A DNA stretch of 64,000 nt from an uncultured Pelagibacteraceae bacterium (GTDB taxonomy: Bacteria > Pseudomonadota > Alphaproteobacteria > Pelagibacterales > Pelagibacteraceae). Below the pieces are notes generated by a model. The model searched no databases and was not told the origin of the DNA. It saw only the letters and a list, made by a program, of their open reading frames with translations. Positions 56,648 through 64,000 of the stretch are shown here, piece after piece (position 1 is the first letter of the stretch; each line of letters opens with the position of its first letter). A program made the position numbers and the translations under genes. Where the stretch lies: positions 62,001-126,000 of the forward strand of contig CABXWY010000001.1 of NCBI GenBank assembly GCA_902515985.1, in the 5' to 3' direction.

Positions 56648-57364
56648 TTATTTACAGATCTTTTTAAACTTTTTAATTACTTTTTTTAAACCGTCGAAAA
56701 TCGACTCTCCAATAATAAAATGACCAATATTAAACTCTGATATTTCTTTTATATTTGCTAGAAGACGAGTACTTTTATAATCTAGTCCATGACCAGCGTG
56801 CACATCTAAACCTAATAGATTTGCTAATTGAGCGCATTTTTTAATTTTTTTTAGCTCATTTTTGAAATTTTTATTTTCTCTAACCATTCTAGAAAATTTA
56901 CCCGTGTGAATTTCTATGCATTTACTATTAACTGATTTAGATAATTTTATATCTTCGATATTTGGGTTTATAAATAAACTAGTTCTAATATTATTTTTGT
57001 TAAACAAATCAATAATTTTTTTTATTTTCCTCTTATTTTTTTTTAGGTTTAATCCACCCTCTGTAGTGATCTCATTTCTTTTCTCAGGTACTATGCAAAT
57101 AAAATTAGGTTTACATTTAATTGCTAAATTAATTATTTTTGCATTGTTAGCTAATTCTAGATTAATAGGAATTTTTCTTACTTTAGATAAATTAATTAAA
57201 TCATTATCTTTTATATGTCTTCTATCTTCTCTTAAATGTATAGTTATAGAGTCAGCGCCAAATTTCATAACATCGCTAGCAGCTTTTAAGATATTTGGAT
57301 GACCTTCACCTCTAGCATTACGTATAGTAGCGATATGATCTATATTTATACCAAGTCTCTGCAT
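56648..57364 (-). CDS. pdxJ: Pyridoxine 5'-phosphate synthase
   Basis: Forms pyridoxine phosphate from 1-deoxyxylulose-5-phosphate and aminoacetone phosphate. LGINIDHIATIRNARG at the N-terminus, ITIHLREDRRHI, and VHAGHGLDYKS with the GHFIIGESIF end of the barrel. 238 residues. The start shares a base with the pyrE stop. Confidence 0.95.
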   Translation of the reverse strand: MQRLGINIDHIATIRNARGEGHPNILKAASDVMKFGADSITIHLREDRRHIKDNDLINLSKVRKIPINLELANNAKIINLAIKCKPNFICIVPEKRNEITTEGGLNLKKNKRKIKKIIDLFNKNNIRTSLFINPNIEDIKLSKSVNSKCIEIHTGKFSRMVRENKNFKNELKKIKKCAQLANLLGLDVHAGHGLDYKSTRLLANIKEISEFNIGHFIIGESIFDGLKKVIKKFKKICK

Positions 57365-57951
57365 TATACTCTTCTACTTCCAGGACTGGTTACAGGAATT
57401 TTTTTTAAATATAAGGGTAGATTTTTGCTATGAAAAGTATCGGCCTGAATTTTTAATTGTGAAATAAGAGGTTTATTTTTTATTTTCAAATTTTTTTTAT
57501 TAGATCTATCTATAATACAAGCAAAGCCCACTAATTTAGCTTTGGCTTTTTTGATAAGATTAACACATTCCATACTAGATTTACCTGTTGTAATAACATC
57601 CTCAACTATAAGAACATTTGAATTTTTATTGATTTTAAAACCTCTTCTTAAAATAAATTTTTTTTTAACTCGTTCACAAAAAATAGTTTCTTTATTTAAA
57701 ATTTTTCCAATTTCGTATCCTATAATAATACCACCCATTGCTGGAGACAAAATTAAATCAATTTTTTTTATTTTTTTTTTAATTTTTTTGCTTAGAGATT
57801 GGCAAATTTTTTTTGAAATATTTGGGAAACTAAGTAATTTTGCGCACTGTATATATCTATTTGAGTGTAATCCAGATGATAAAATAAAATGTCCCTCAAG
57901 AAGAGCGTTAGTTTTTTTTAAAACCGCTAAAGATTTTTTGTAAGAAAGCAT
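57364..57951 (-). CDS. pyrE: Orotate phosphoribosyltransferase
   Basis: Pyrimidine synthesis, orotate to OMP. The PRPP loop VLIVEDVITTGKS and SSGLHSNRYIQCAK at the N-terminal side identify it. 195 residues. The start at 57951 overlaps the 3' end of the rsh gene by 44 bases, longer than elsewhere in this run. No suitable later start is visible. Confidence 0.9.
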   Translation of the reverse strand: MLSYKKSLAVLKKTNALLEGHFILSSGLHSNRYIQCAKLLSFPNISKKICQSLSKKIKKKIKKIDLILSPAMGGIIIGYEIGKILNKETIFCERVKKKFILRRGFKINKNSNVLIVEDVITTGKSSMECVNLIKKAKAKLVGFACIIDRSNKKNLKIKNKPLISQLKIQADTFHSKNLPLYLKKIPVTSPGSRRV

Positions 57952-59653
57952 ATTTTTTGTCTTTTTGTCTAATAATTTTAAAATTATATTCTTTCTGTTT
58001 TAACTCACTTATAAGTTTTGTAAAGTTTTTGAGATCTCCAATTATTAGATTAAATTGGAAATTTATACTTTGTTTAGTTTTTTCAATCATTTCTACACTA
58101 GAGATGTTAAGATTATTCTCTCCAATAAGAGAAGTAACTTCACCCAACTTACCGGGTTTATCTGGTAATGAAATCCACAACTTAGTATTATATATTTTCT
58201 TTTTTGTTAGCTTGTGACTATCACGATATTCCCAGTATCTTCTAATTGCTGCTCTTGCTTTACCAGTTTTTGTAGATGTCAACCAATGAAGAGAGGGAGA
58301 AACTTTTTTTGAAGTAATAATTTTAACTACATCACCATTAGCTAAAATAGATTGAAGTGGGCTTTCTCTTCCATTTATTTCACAATTTACTGCTGTGTCA
58401 CCAACTTGAGTATGAACAGCATATGCAAAGTCTATAGGTGTAGCATTTTTTGGTAGTTTAATAACTGAACCTTTTGGAGTAAAACAAAAAACATTTTCTT
58501 GGAACATTTGAAGCTTTGTAAATTCATAATAATCTTCTGGATTTTCGTTCCGGTCTATAATCTCTACTAAATCCGCTAACCAGTCATATTCCTTCCACGT
58601 TAACGAATTAAATTTTTCTGATGACTTATATTTCCAATGAGAAGCTATACCTCTTTGGGCAAATTCATGCATTTGCATTGTTCTTAATTGAATTTCAATA
58701 GGCCGATTATTTGGTCCTATAATAGCTGTATGTAATGATTGATATTTGTTTATTTTAGGTGATGATATGTAATCTTTAAAGCGTCCCGGAATACAGTTCC
58801 ACTTGCTGTGAAGTATTCCTAATGCCTTATAGCATGATGGGATATTATCTAAAATAATTCTAAATCCAATTATATCTGTAATTTGCTCCAAGGAAATTCT
58901 TTTTTGCTGTATCTTTCTCCATATCGAAAATGTCGTTTTTTCTCTTCCATAAATTTTTACTTCAACTCCATTAGATTTCAGTAAATTTTTGAAATCTTCA
59001 GATATATTGTTAAAGTTGTTTAAATTATTTTCTTTTATCTGATCAAGTCGGTTTTTAATCATTTTTCTTGCGCTTGGATTTAAAACTTGAAACGATAAAT
59101 CTTCTAATTCATCTCTAATTCTATTCATGCCCATTCTATCGGCTAAGGGTGCATAAATTTCCATTGTTTCTTTTGCTTTTCTAATTTGTTTGTCTTTATT
59201 TGTCACAAATTGAATAGTTCGCATGTTATGAAGTCTATCTGCTAATTTTACCAACAACACTCTAATATCTTTAGATGTGGCTAAGATTAATTTTCTAAAA
59301 TTTTCAGCTTTAGAGTCTGATGCTGCTTGATTTTCATAAGCAGAAATTTTAGTAACTCCATCAACTAAATCTGCAACCTCTTTTCCAAATTCTTTTTCAA
59401 TTGTTTTATATGTTGCATGAGTATCTTCAATTGTATCATGCAGTAATCCTGTCGCAATAGTTGCACTATCAAGTTTTAGTTCAGTTAGTATATTGGCTAC
59501 AGCTACTGGATGAATAATATAAGGTGATCCTTCATCTCTTTTTTGTTTTTCATGAGCTTTAAGTGCAAAATTATACGCTTTATCTAACGTATCAGGGTTT
59601 AAAAATTTATTATACGATTTTACTTTATTTATTAAATCATCAGAGTTGAGCAT
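57908..59653 (-). CDS. Bifunctional (p)ppGpp synthetase/hydrolase, short form
   Basis: RSH (SpoT/Rel) enzyme. The hydrolase HD motif is at residues 72-77 (HDTIED) with RLHNMRT near 140. The synthetase has DIIGFRIIL, RFKD at 291-294 (the RxKD type of bifunctional enzymes) and YQSLHTA. A TGS domain (about 386-447) leads almost directly to a C-terminal ACT domain (about 491-571). The helical and zinc-finger/RIS domains between them in full-size RSH (about 700 residues) are missing. The usual upstream rpoZ is also absent here. Confidence 0.92.
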   Translation of the reverse strand: MLNSDDLINKVKSYNKFLNPDTLDKAYNFALKAHEKQKRDEGSPYIIHPVAVANILTELKLDSATIATGLLHDTIEDTHATYKTIEKEFGKEVADLVDGVTKISAYENQAASDSKAENFRKLILATSKDIRVLLVKLADRLHNMRTIQFVTNKDKQIRKAKETMEIYAPLADRMGMNRIRDELEDLSFQVLNPSARKMIKNRLDQIKENNLNNFNNISEDFKNLLKSNGVEVKIYGREKTTFSIWRKIQQKRISLEQITDIIGFRIILDNIPSCYKALGILHSKWNCIPGRFKDYISSPKINKYQSLHTAIIGPNNRPIEIQLRTMQMHEFAQRGIASHWKYKSSEKFNSLTWKEYDWLADLVEIIDRNENPEDYYEFTKLQMFQENVFCFTPKGSVIKLPKNATPIDFAYAVHTQVGDTAVNCEINGRESPLQSILANGDVVKIITSKKVSPSLHWLTSTKTGKARAAIRRYWEYRDSHKLTKKKIYNTKLWISLPDKPGKLGEVTSLIGENNLNISSVEMIEKTKQSINFQFNLIIGDLKNFTKLISELKQKEYNFKIIRQKDKKYAFLQKIFSGFKKN

Positions 59654-59672
59654 ACTTACTTATACCATGAAA

Positions 59673-60182
59673 TTAAAAAAATTTAATAGTTCTTAAGGTA
59701 TCACTTGGTAGATTACTTAGTAATTCCGCTACTTTTTTATTATTTAAAGGGTTACACCATTGCTTATCAATTTCATATAAAGGCAATAAAACAAAACTTC
59801 TATTTTCCAATCTTGGATGAGGTAAAATCAAGTCTATATCTTTAAAAACTTTATCTTTTTGGGAAAAATCAATAATATCTATATCGCAAACTCTTGGAGC
59901 ATTTCTGTAAGATGGCACTCTACCTATGTCGCGTTCTATTTTTTTAATAATTTTAAAGAGTTTTCTAGGAGTTAGATTGGTATTACATTTTATTACTACA
60001 TTCAAAAAAAAAGGATTTTTCTTATTTGGCCAAGACAGAGTTTTGTAAAAACTTGAACAGCTTAAAATTTTAATATTACTATTTAAGCTCAGTTTAAATT
60101 TAGCCTTTTCAATATTTAGTTTTTTATCACCTAAATTTGATCCTATGGCAAGAAATACTGGCTTAACTCGATTTTCTAACAT
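59673..60182 (-). CDS. folK: Folate-pathway pyrophosphokinase HppK
   Basis: Transfers pyrophosphate from ATP to 6-hydroxymethyl-dihydropterin. [15 protein letters not shown] at the N-terminus, and the [14 protein letters not shown] block with the metal Asp-x-Asp, then [16 protein letters not shown]. The ATG at 60182 puts the first strand at the start. The longer frame to 60236 lies in smpB. Confidence 0.93.
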   Translation of the reverse strand: MLENRVKPVFLAIGSNLGDKKLNIEKAKFKLSLNSNIKILSCSSFYKTLSWPNKKNPFFLNVVIKCNTNLTPRKLFKIIKKIERDIGRVPSYRNAPRVCDIDIIDFSQKDKVFKDIDLILPHPRLENRSFVLLPLYEIDKQWCNPLNNKKVAELLSNLPSDTLRTIKFF

Positions 60183-60633
60183 ATCTAGCCTTATCTCTAT
60201 TCCAGTCTCTAGTTTTTTTTGTTTGTCTTTTGTCATATTTTTTCTTGCCTTTTGCTACCGCTATTTCAATTTTAGCTTTACCCTTTTTTAGGTATAGCTT
60301 AGTTGGAATAAGAGTAAAACCTTCTCTATTAATCTTACCAATAAGTTTGTTAATTTCTTTTTTATTTAACAAAAGTTTTCTATCATCATAAGGATTATGG
60401 TCAGAAAAACTTGCTTGTTTATATGATGCAATATTAGAATTAATTAGAACTATCTCCCCATCTCGTTCAATAGCATAAGCATCAGAAATATTAACTTTAC
60501 CTGCTCTGATTGATTTAATCTCTGAACCTTTTAAAACAATACCTGCCTCATAAATATTTTCAAAAAAGAAATTAAAACTAGCCTTTCTATTAAGAGAAAT
60601 AATTTTTAAACCAGGATTGGTTTTTTGCTTCAT
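60163..60633 (-). CDS. smpB: SsrA-binding protein SmpB
   Basis: Delivers tmRNA to stalled ribosomes. [32 protein letters not shown] is the conserved beta-barrel start (given in part), with [15 protein letters not shown] RNA contacts and the basic C-terminal tail [13 protein letters not shown]. 156 residues. It shares one base with the dapA stop. Confidence 0.94.
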   Translation of the reverse strand: MKQKTNPGLKIISLNRKASFNFFFENIYEAGIVLKGSEIKSIRAGKVNISDAYAIERDGEIVLINSNIASYKQASFSDHNPYDDRKLLLNKKEINKLIGKINREGFTLIPTKLYLKKGKAKIEIAVAKGKKKYDKRQTKKTRDWNRDKARYVRKSS

Positions 60634-61517
60634 TAAGCTATAAGTTTTGCTGATGCTAGAGTTTCTTTAACTTTAAGTTCAGTTTCTTTTTTTATTTTAA
60701 CTAAAGGCAATCTTATTTCATCACCACATAGGCCTAAGAGTTTTGCAGCAAATTTTACTGGGGCAGGATTACTTTCAATGAATAAAGATTTATGTAAAGG
60801 TTGTAAAATTTGATCAATTCTTTCTGCTTCTTTAATTTCATTATCAGTTTTAGACTTTGAATATTTTTGAAAGTCAGAGCAAAGTTTGGGGGCAATATTA
60901 GCTGTAACTGAAATAATTCCAACTCCTCCTCTTTTATTAAATTCATAAGCAAATCCATCTTCGCCAGTTAATTGAATAAATTCAGGTCCAAGTTTTTTTA
61001 AAGTATCAGATATCCTTTCAGGATCACCAGTTGCATCTTTGACTCCAACTATATTTTTTAATTCAAACAGTCTAGCCATCGTATCAACTGACATATCAAT
61101 CACACATCTGCTAGGGATATTGTAAATTATAATTGGTAAATTTGTATTGTCATTGATAGCTTTATAGTGTTGATACAAACCTTCTTGTGTAGGTTTGTTA
61201 TAGTAAGGTGTAACCACTAGCGCTCCATCAGCTCCAACTTTTTCAGCATGTTTTGTTAACGATATAGCTTCAGAAGTTGAATTAGAACCTGTACCTGCTA
61301 TGACTGGGATTTTTCCCTTACTTTCGCGAATACATAGCTCAATAACTTTTTCATGTTCATCATGACTTAATGTAGGTGACTCACCAGTTGTACCGGCGGG
61401 TACTAACCCATTAGTTCCATTATCAAGATGAAAATGAATAAGTTTTATATAAGCATCTATATCGAGTTTATTATCCTTAAATGGTGTAATTAGAGCAACA
61501 TTTGAACCTTTGAACAT
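60633..61517 (-). CDS. dapA: 4-hydroxy-tetrahydrodipicolinate synthase
   Basis: First committed step of lysine/diaminopimelate synthesis, supplying the cell wall. [14 protein letters not shown] near the start, YNIPSRC, and the Schiff-base Lys in [11 protein letters not shown]. 294 residues. It diverges from the transglycosylase gene across 44 bases. Confidence 0.96.
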   Translation of the reverse strand: MFKGSNVALITPFKDNKLDIDAYIKLIHFHLDNGTNGLVPAGTTGESPTLSHDEHEKVIELCIRESKGKIPVIAGTGSNSTSEAISLTKHAEKVGADGALVVTPYYNKPTQEGLYQHYKAINDNTNLPIIIYNIPSRCVIDMSVDTMARLFELKNIVGVKDATGDPERISDTLKKLGPEFIQLTGEDGFAYEFNKRGGVGIISVTANIAPKLCSDFQKYSKSKTDNEIKEAERIDQILQPLHKSLFIESNPAPVKFAAKLLGLCGDEIRLPLVKIKKETELKVKETLASAKLIA

Positions 61518-61561
61518 AAATACTTATAGCATATATATCGTATAATTAGATACGAAAATTT

Positions 61562-63778
61562 ATGAAAAAATTTTATTTTTTAATAATCATATTTTTCTCT
61601 TTTATCTCTTATAATGATGTCAGTCATTCAAATGAAGAGATTGTTCTACCGAAAAAAAAACCTACTTTAAATGTAGAGCTTGAACAAAAAAAATTATCAA
61701 AAAATATAATAAAACCAATCAAAAAACCCTCTCCAGAAATTGATACACTAAAAACAGAAGTAACATCAAAAGAAAAAACTATTGATATTATAGGTATTAT
61801 TGTACCTAAAAATAAACCCAAAATAGTATCAAAAACAGTTAAGACTGCTGAAAATAAGTCAAAATATTTTTCTAAAAAAAAATTTAGACTGGCAAAAAAA
61901 TCAATAGAGGCTTTTGAAAAAGGAAGATGGACAGAAGCATTATCACTTGCAAAGAAATCTAAAGATAAGAATATTAATAGTTTTGTACAATGGAGACATC
62001 TCCTTACTAGAGGAAATAAAGCATCGTTTTACGATTACCAACAATTCATTTTAAACAATCCCAACTACCCAAGAATTGGTAGAATTAAATATTTATCTGA
62101 ACATAAGCTATCAACCGAAAGAATTTCCCCAGTTAAAATTGTAAATTTATTTGAAAATGAAAAACCACTGAGTGGTTATGGTGAAATGATATACGGTGAA
62201 AGCTTAATTGCTCAGGGTAATTACGAACTAGGAGTTAAATTTATTAAAAAAGGATGGATTACAGCCAAGTTAAGTAAAAGCGACTTAAGATTTTTCAGGA
62301 AAAAATATAAAAAATACCTTGATAAAAATGATTATATCAAAAGAGCAGATTATTTAGCATGGGAAAATAAATATTGGGACTTACAAAGAATGTTAAGATA
62401 TTTACCAAAAAATGAGCAGCTTCTTTATACAGCAAGGCAATTGCTTATGAGTAAATCATATGGTGTAGACAAGGCTATTTCAAAAGTTCCTGCAAAATAT
62501 AAGAATGATGCAGGATTAAACTATGACCGTTTAAAGTGGAGAAGAAAAAGAGGTCGAGTGGACTCATCCTTAGAAATTCTACTAAAAATAAAAAACAATA
62601 AAGATTATTTAGTAAGACCTGACAAATGGTGGAAAGAAAGAGAGATTATATCCAGATCTTTAATATACAAGAAAAAATATGAGCTAGCTTATAAAATATC
62701 AAGTAATCATGCTCTTACAGAAGGACCTGAGTTTGCATCTGCAGAATGGATGAGTGGATGGATAGCGTTGAGTTTTTTAAATGATCCTATTTTAGCAATT
62801 GATCATTTTAACAAATTTTATTCAAATGTTGGTTATCCTATAAGCCTAGCTAGAGGGGCATTTTGGCTTGGTCGTTCCTATGAAAAAATTGGTGATAAAA
62901 GCTCTAGCGATAAATGGTACAAAGATGCTGCTAAATTCCCAACAACGTATTATGGTCAACTTGCTTTTATGAAAGTTTACCCTGACAAAAAATATGAACT
63001 TAAATTAGAAGAAAATATTGATAAAGATTATAAAAAAAAGTTTTTTGAAAAAGATATTGTTAAAATAGTTTATCTACTAGATGAACTTAATAAATCAAAA
63101 TATACAAAATTCATCTTAAGACATCTTGCAAATGATAATATTATTAAAGGTAGTGAAACATTTGCAGCAGAACTAGCTACAGATATATCAAGATATGATT
63201 TTGCGATTCAAGTTGCAAAAATTGCTTCTTACGAAAAAAGGTTTATAAATAATTACAATTATCCTGTTATTGGAACCCCTAAAATAATTAATGGAAGAAA
63301 AATACCAAATAGTGCTCTTATACTATCAATAATTAGACAGGAAAGTGAGTTTGACATATCTGCTAATAGTTCAGCTGGTGCAAGAGGATTAATGCAATTA
63401 ATGACTTACACTGCAAAAGTAGTCGCCAAACAAGCTAAACTTCCATATTCAAAATCTAGATTAACTTCTGATCCTGAATATAATATTAATTTAGGTTCCC
63501 ATTATATTGCTGGTTTAATTCTTGAATACGATGGCGCATATCCTTTTGCAATTGCTGCATATAACGCTGGACCCAAAAGGGTTAGATATTGGAAAAAAAT
63601 TAATAAAAACCCGCAAAAAAAAGAAATTGATTATGTTGATTGGATTGAATTGATTAAATTTAAAGAAACAAGAAATTATGTTCAGAGAGTTTTAGAAAAT
63701 TATAATGTTTATAATTATATAGTTCAAAAAAAACCTGTTGAAATTATTGATTTTTTTAAAAATAAACCACTATATTAG
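61562..63778 (+). CDS. Soluble lytic murein transglycosylase (Slt70 type)
   Basis: A signal peptide of about 23 residues is followed by a Lys/Pro-rich linker with repeated PKKKP-like motifs, a long superhelical domain of paired helices (about 90-570), and a C-terminal SLT domain. Glu594 in IIRQESEFD is the catalytic acid, with GARGLMQLM and AIAAYNAGPKRV after it. 738 residues. It probably acts in periplasmic peptidoglycan turnover with the MltB-like enzyme near 10 kb. Confidence 0.93.
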   Translation: MKKFYFLIIIFFSFISYNDVSHSNEEIVLPKKKPTLNVELEQKKLSKNIIKPIKKPSPEIDTLKTEVTSKEKTIDIIGIIVPKNKPKIVSKTVKTAENKSKYFSKKKFRLAKKSIEAFEKGRWTEALSLAKKSKDKNINSFVQWRHLLTRGNKASFYDYQQFILNNPNYPRIGRIKYLSEHKLSTERISPVKIVNLFENEKPLSGYGEMIYGESLIAQGNYELGVKFIKKGWITAKLSKSDLRFFRKKYKKYLDKNDYIKRADYLAWENKYWDLQRMLRYLPKNEQLLYTARQLLMSKSYGVDKAISKVPAKYKNDAGLNYDRLKWRRKRGRVDSSLEILLKIKNNKDYLVRPDKWWKEREIISRSLIYKKKYELAYKISSNHALTEGPEFASAEWMSGWIALSFLNDPILAIDHFNKFYSNVGYPISLARGAFWLGRSYEKIGDKSSSDKWYKDAAKFPTTYYGQLAFMKVYPDKKYELKLEENIDKDYKKKFFEKDIVKIVYLLDELNKSKYTKFILRHLANDNIIKGSETFAAELATDISRYDFAIQVAKIASYEKRFINNYNYPVIGTPKIINGRKIPNSALILSIIRQESEFDISANSSAGARGLMQLMTYTAKVVAKQAKLPYSKSRLTSDPEYNINLGSHYIAGLILEYDGAYPFAIAAYNAGPKRVRYWKKINKNPQKKEIDYVDWIELIKFKETRNYVQRVLENYNVYNYIVQKKPVEIIDFFKNKPLY

Positions 63779-63793
63779 ATAAGTGCTATCTTA

Positions 63794-63887
63794 TGGCGGT
63801 GAGGGAGGGATTCGAACCCTCGGTACGTCATTATAACGTACGGAAGTTTAGCAAACTCCTGGTTTAAACCAGCTCACCCACCTCACC
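63794..63887 (-). tRNA. tRNA-Ser (GCT)
   Basis: Read on the minus strand: acceptor GGTGAGG pairs with CCTCACC, followed by discriminator G and an encoded CCA. The anticodon loop is TTGCTAA (anticodon GCT). A long variable arm with CGTACGTTATAATGACGTACG-like pairing (class II) and a GGTTCGAAT T loop are present. 94 bases. Confidence 0.95.
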
Positions 63888-63956
63888 ATTTTGTTGTAAG
63901 TGTGTAACTTGAAATCATTGAATATTCAATATTTATAAAGTATTTTTGATTAAATT

Positions 63957-64000
63957 ATGAAAAATAAATACTCTATATTCTCATTAATTAAAAATGCTCT
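63957..64000 (+). CDS. Start of an unidentified gene, cut by the window edge
   Basis: Only MKNKYSIFSLIKNAL can be read. The pattern Y-S-x-F-x-L-I-x-x-A-L resembles the first residues of sarcosine oxidase beta subunits, an enzyme expected in this kind of organism. Fifteen residues are too few to be sure. Confidence 0.35.
   Translation, partial: MKNKYSIFSLIKNA

Overview
The window reads as a piece of a streamlined, very AT-rich alphaproteobacterial genome of the SAR11 (Pelagibacterales) type. This is an inference from the sequence alone. The signs are coding density near the maximum, neighbours that overlap by 1 to 20 bases (TAATG and ATGA junctions), proteins rich in Lys, Asn and Ile, alphaproteobacterial gene orders (rplM-rpsI-argC; recG against sdhE; rpmF-plsX-ihfA-merR; ribD-ribE-ribBA-ribH-nusB-thiL; folK-rsh-pyrE-pdxJ-acpS-lepB-rnc-recO), and genes shared with mitochondria (an NDUFS4 homologue, a CBP3-type cytochrome bc1 chaperone, heme A synthase). 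There are no rRNA genes, CRISPR arrays, insertion sequences or prophage.

Layout. 1-5 kb: end of ssb, then gyrA, coaD, a periplasmic cyclophilin, tgt and tRNA-Lys. 5-9 kb: M48 protease, DUF502 membrane protein, recG diverging from sdhE, tRNA-Ser(TGA). 9-17.4 kb: one long tight plus-strand run (RarD-like permease, MltB-like transglycosylase, a frameshifted RlpA/SPOR lipoprotein, a DD-carboxypeptidase, tmk, holB, metG, tatD, an MBL-fold hydrolase) joining cell-wall remodelling to the replication clamp loader. 17.4-22.1 kb: periplasmic glutathione peroxidase, nhaA, zinc-ribbon protein, tRNA-Pro, NDUFS4-like subunit, short SbmA/BacA-like transporter, glpX, tRNA-Glu. 22.1-32.6 kb: the accessory region, with a surface-glycan block (epimerase, acyltransferase, oxidoreductase, several glycosyltransferases including a two-domain fusion and a GT11 enzyme), a lone tyrosine recombinase, two small membrane proteins, a GC-rich structured RNA candidate ending in a strong terminator, a minimal O6-methylguanine-DNA methyltransferase, and a gene-free stretch of about 0.5 kb. 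32.6-37.8 kb: minus-strand rplM-rpsI-argC-lipoprotein-hom followed by two transporters. 37.9-43.6 kb: metY with an interesting leader, ctaA, chorismate mutase, and the rpmF/plsX/ihfA cluster. 43.6-53 kb: proton pyrophosphatase, thiL/nusB/riboflavin operon, nrdR, glyA, rpiB, a dioxygenase-like protein. 53-64 kb: hemB, the recO-to-folK minus-strand operon, smpB, dapA, a soluble lytic transglycosylase, tRNA-Ser(GCT), and the start of another gene.

The best candidate for something undescribed is the GC-rich RNA at about 31.62-31.80 kb. It sits beside a solitary integrase in the least compact part of the window, and its terminator ends four bases before a DNA-repair gene. Other points are reductive changes inside core genes: Tgt without two of its zinc cysteines, an RSH (p)ppGpp enzyme without its central regulatory domains, a RibBA whose GTP-cyclohydrolase half has lost its metal site, and expected operon members (era, fabH, rpoZ) absent from their usual places.
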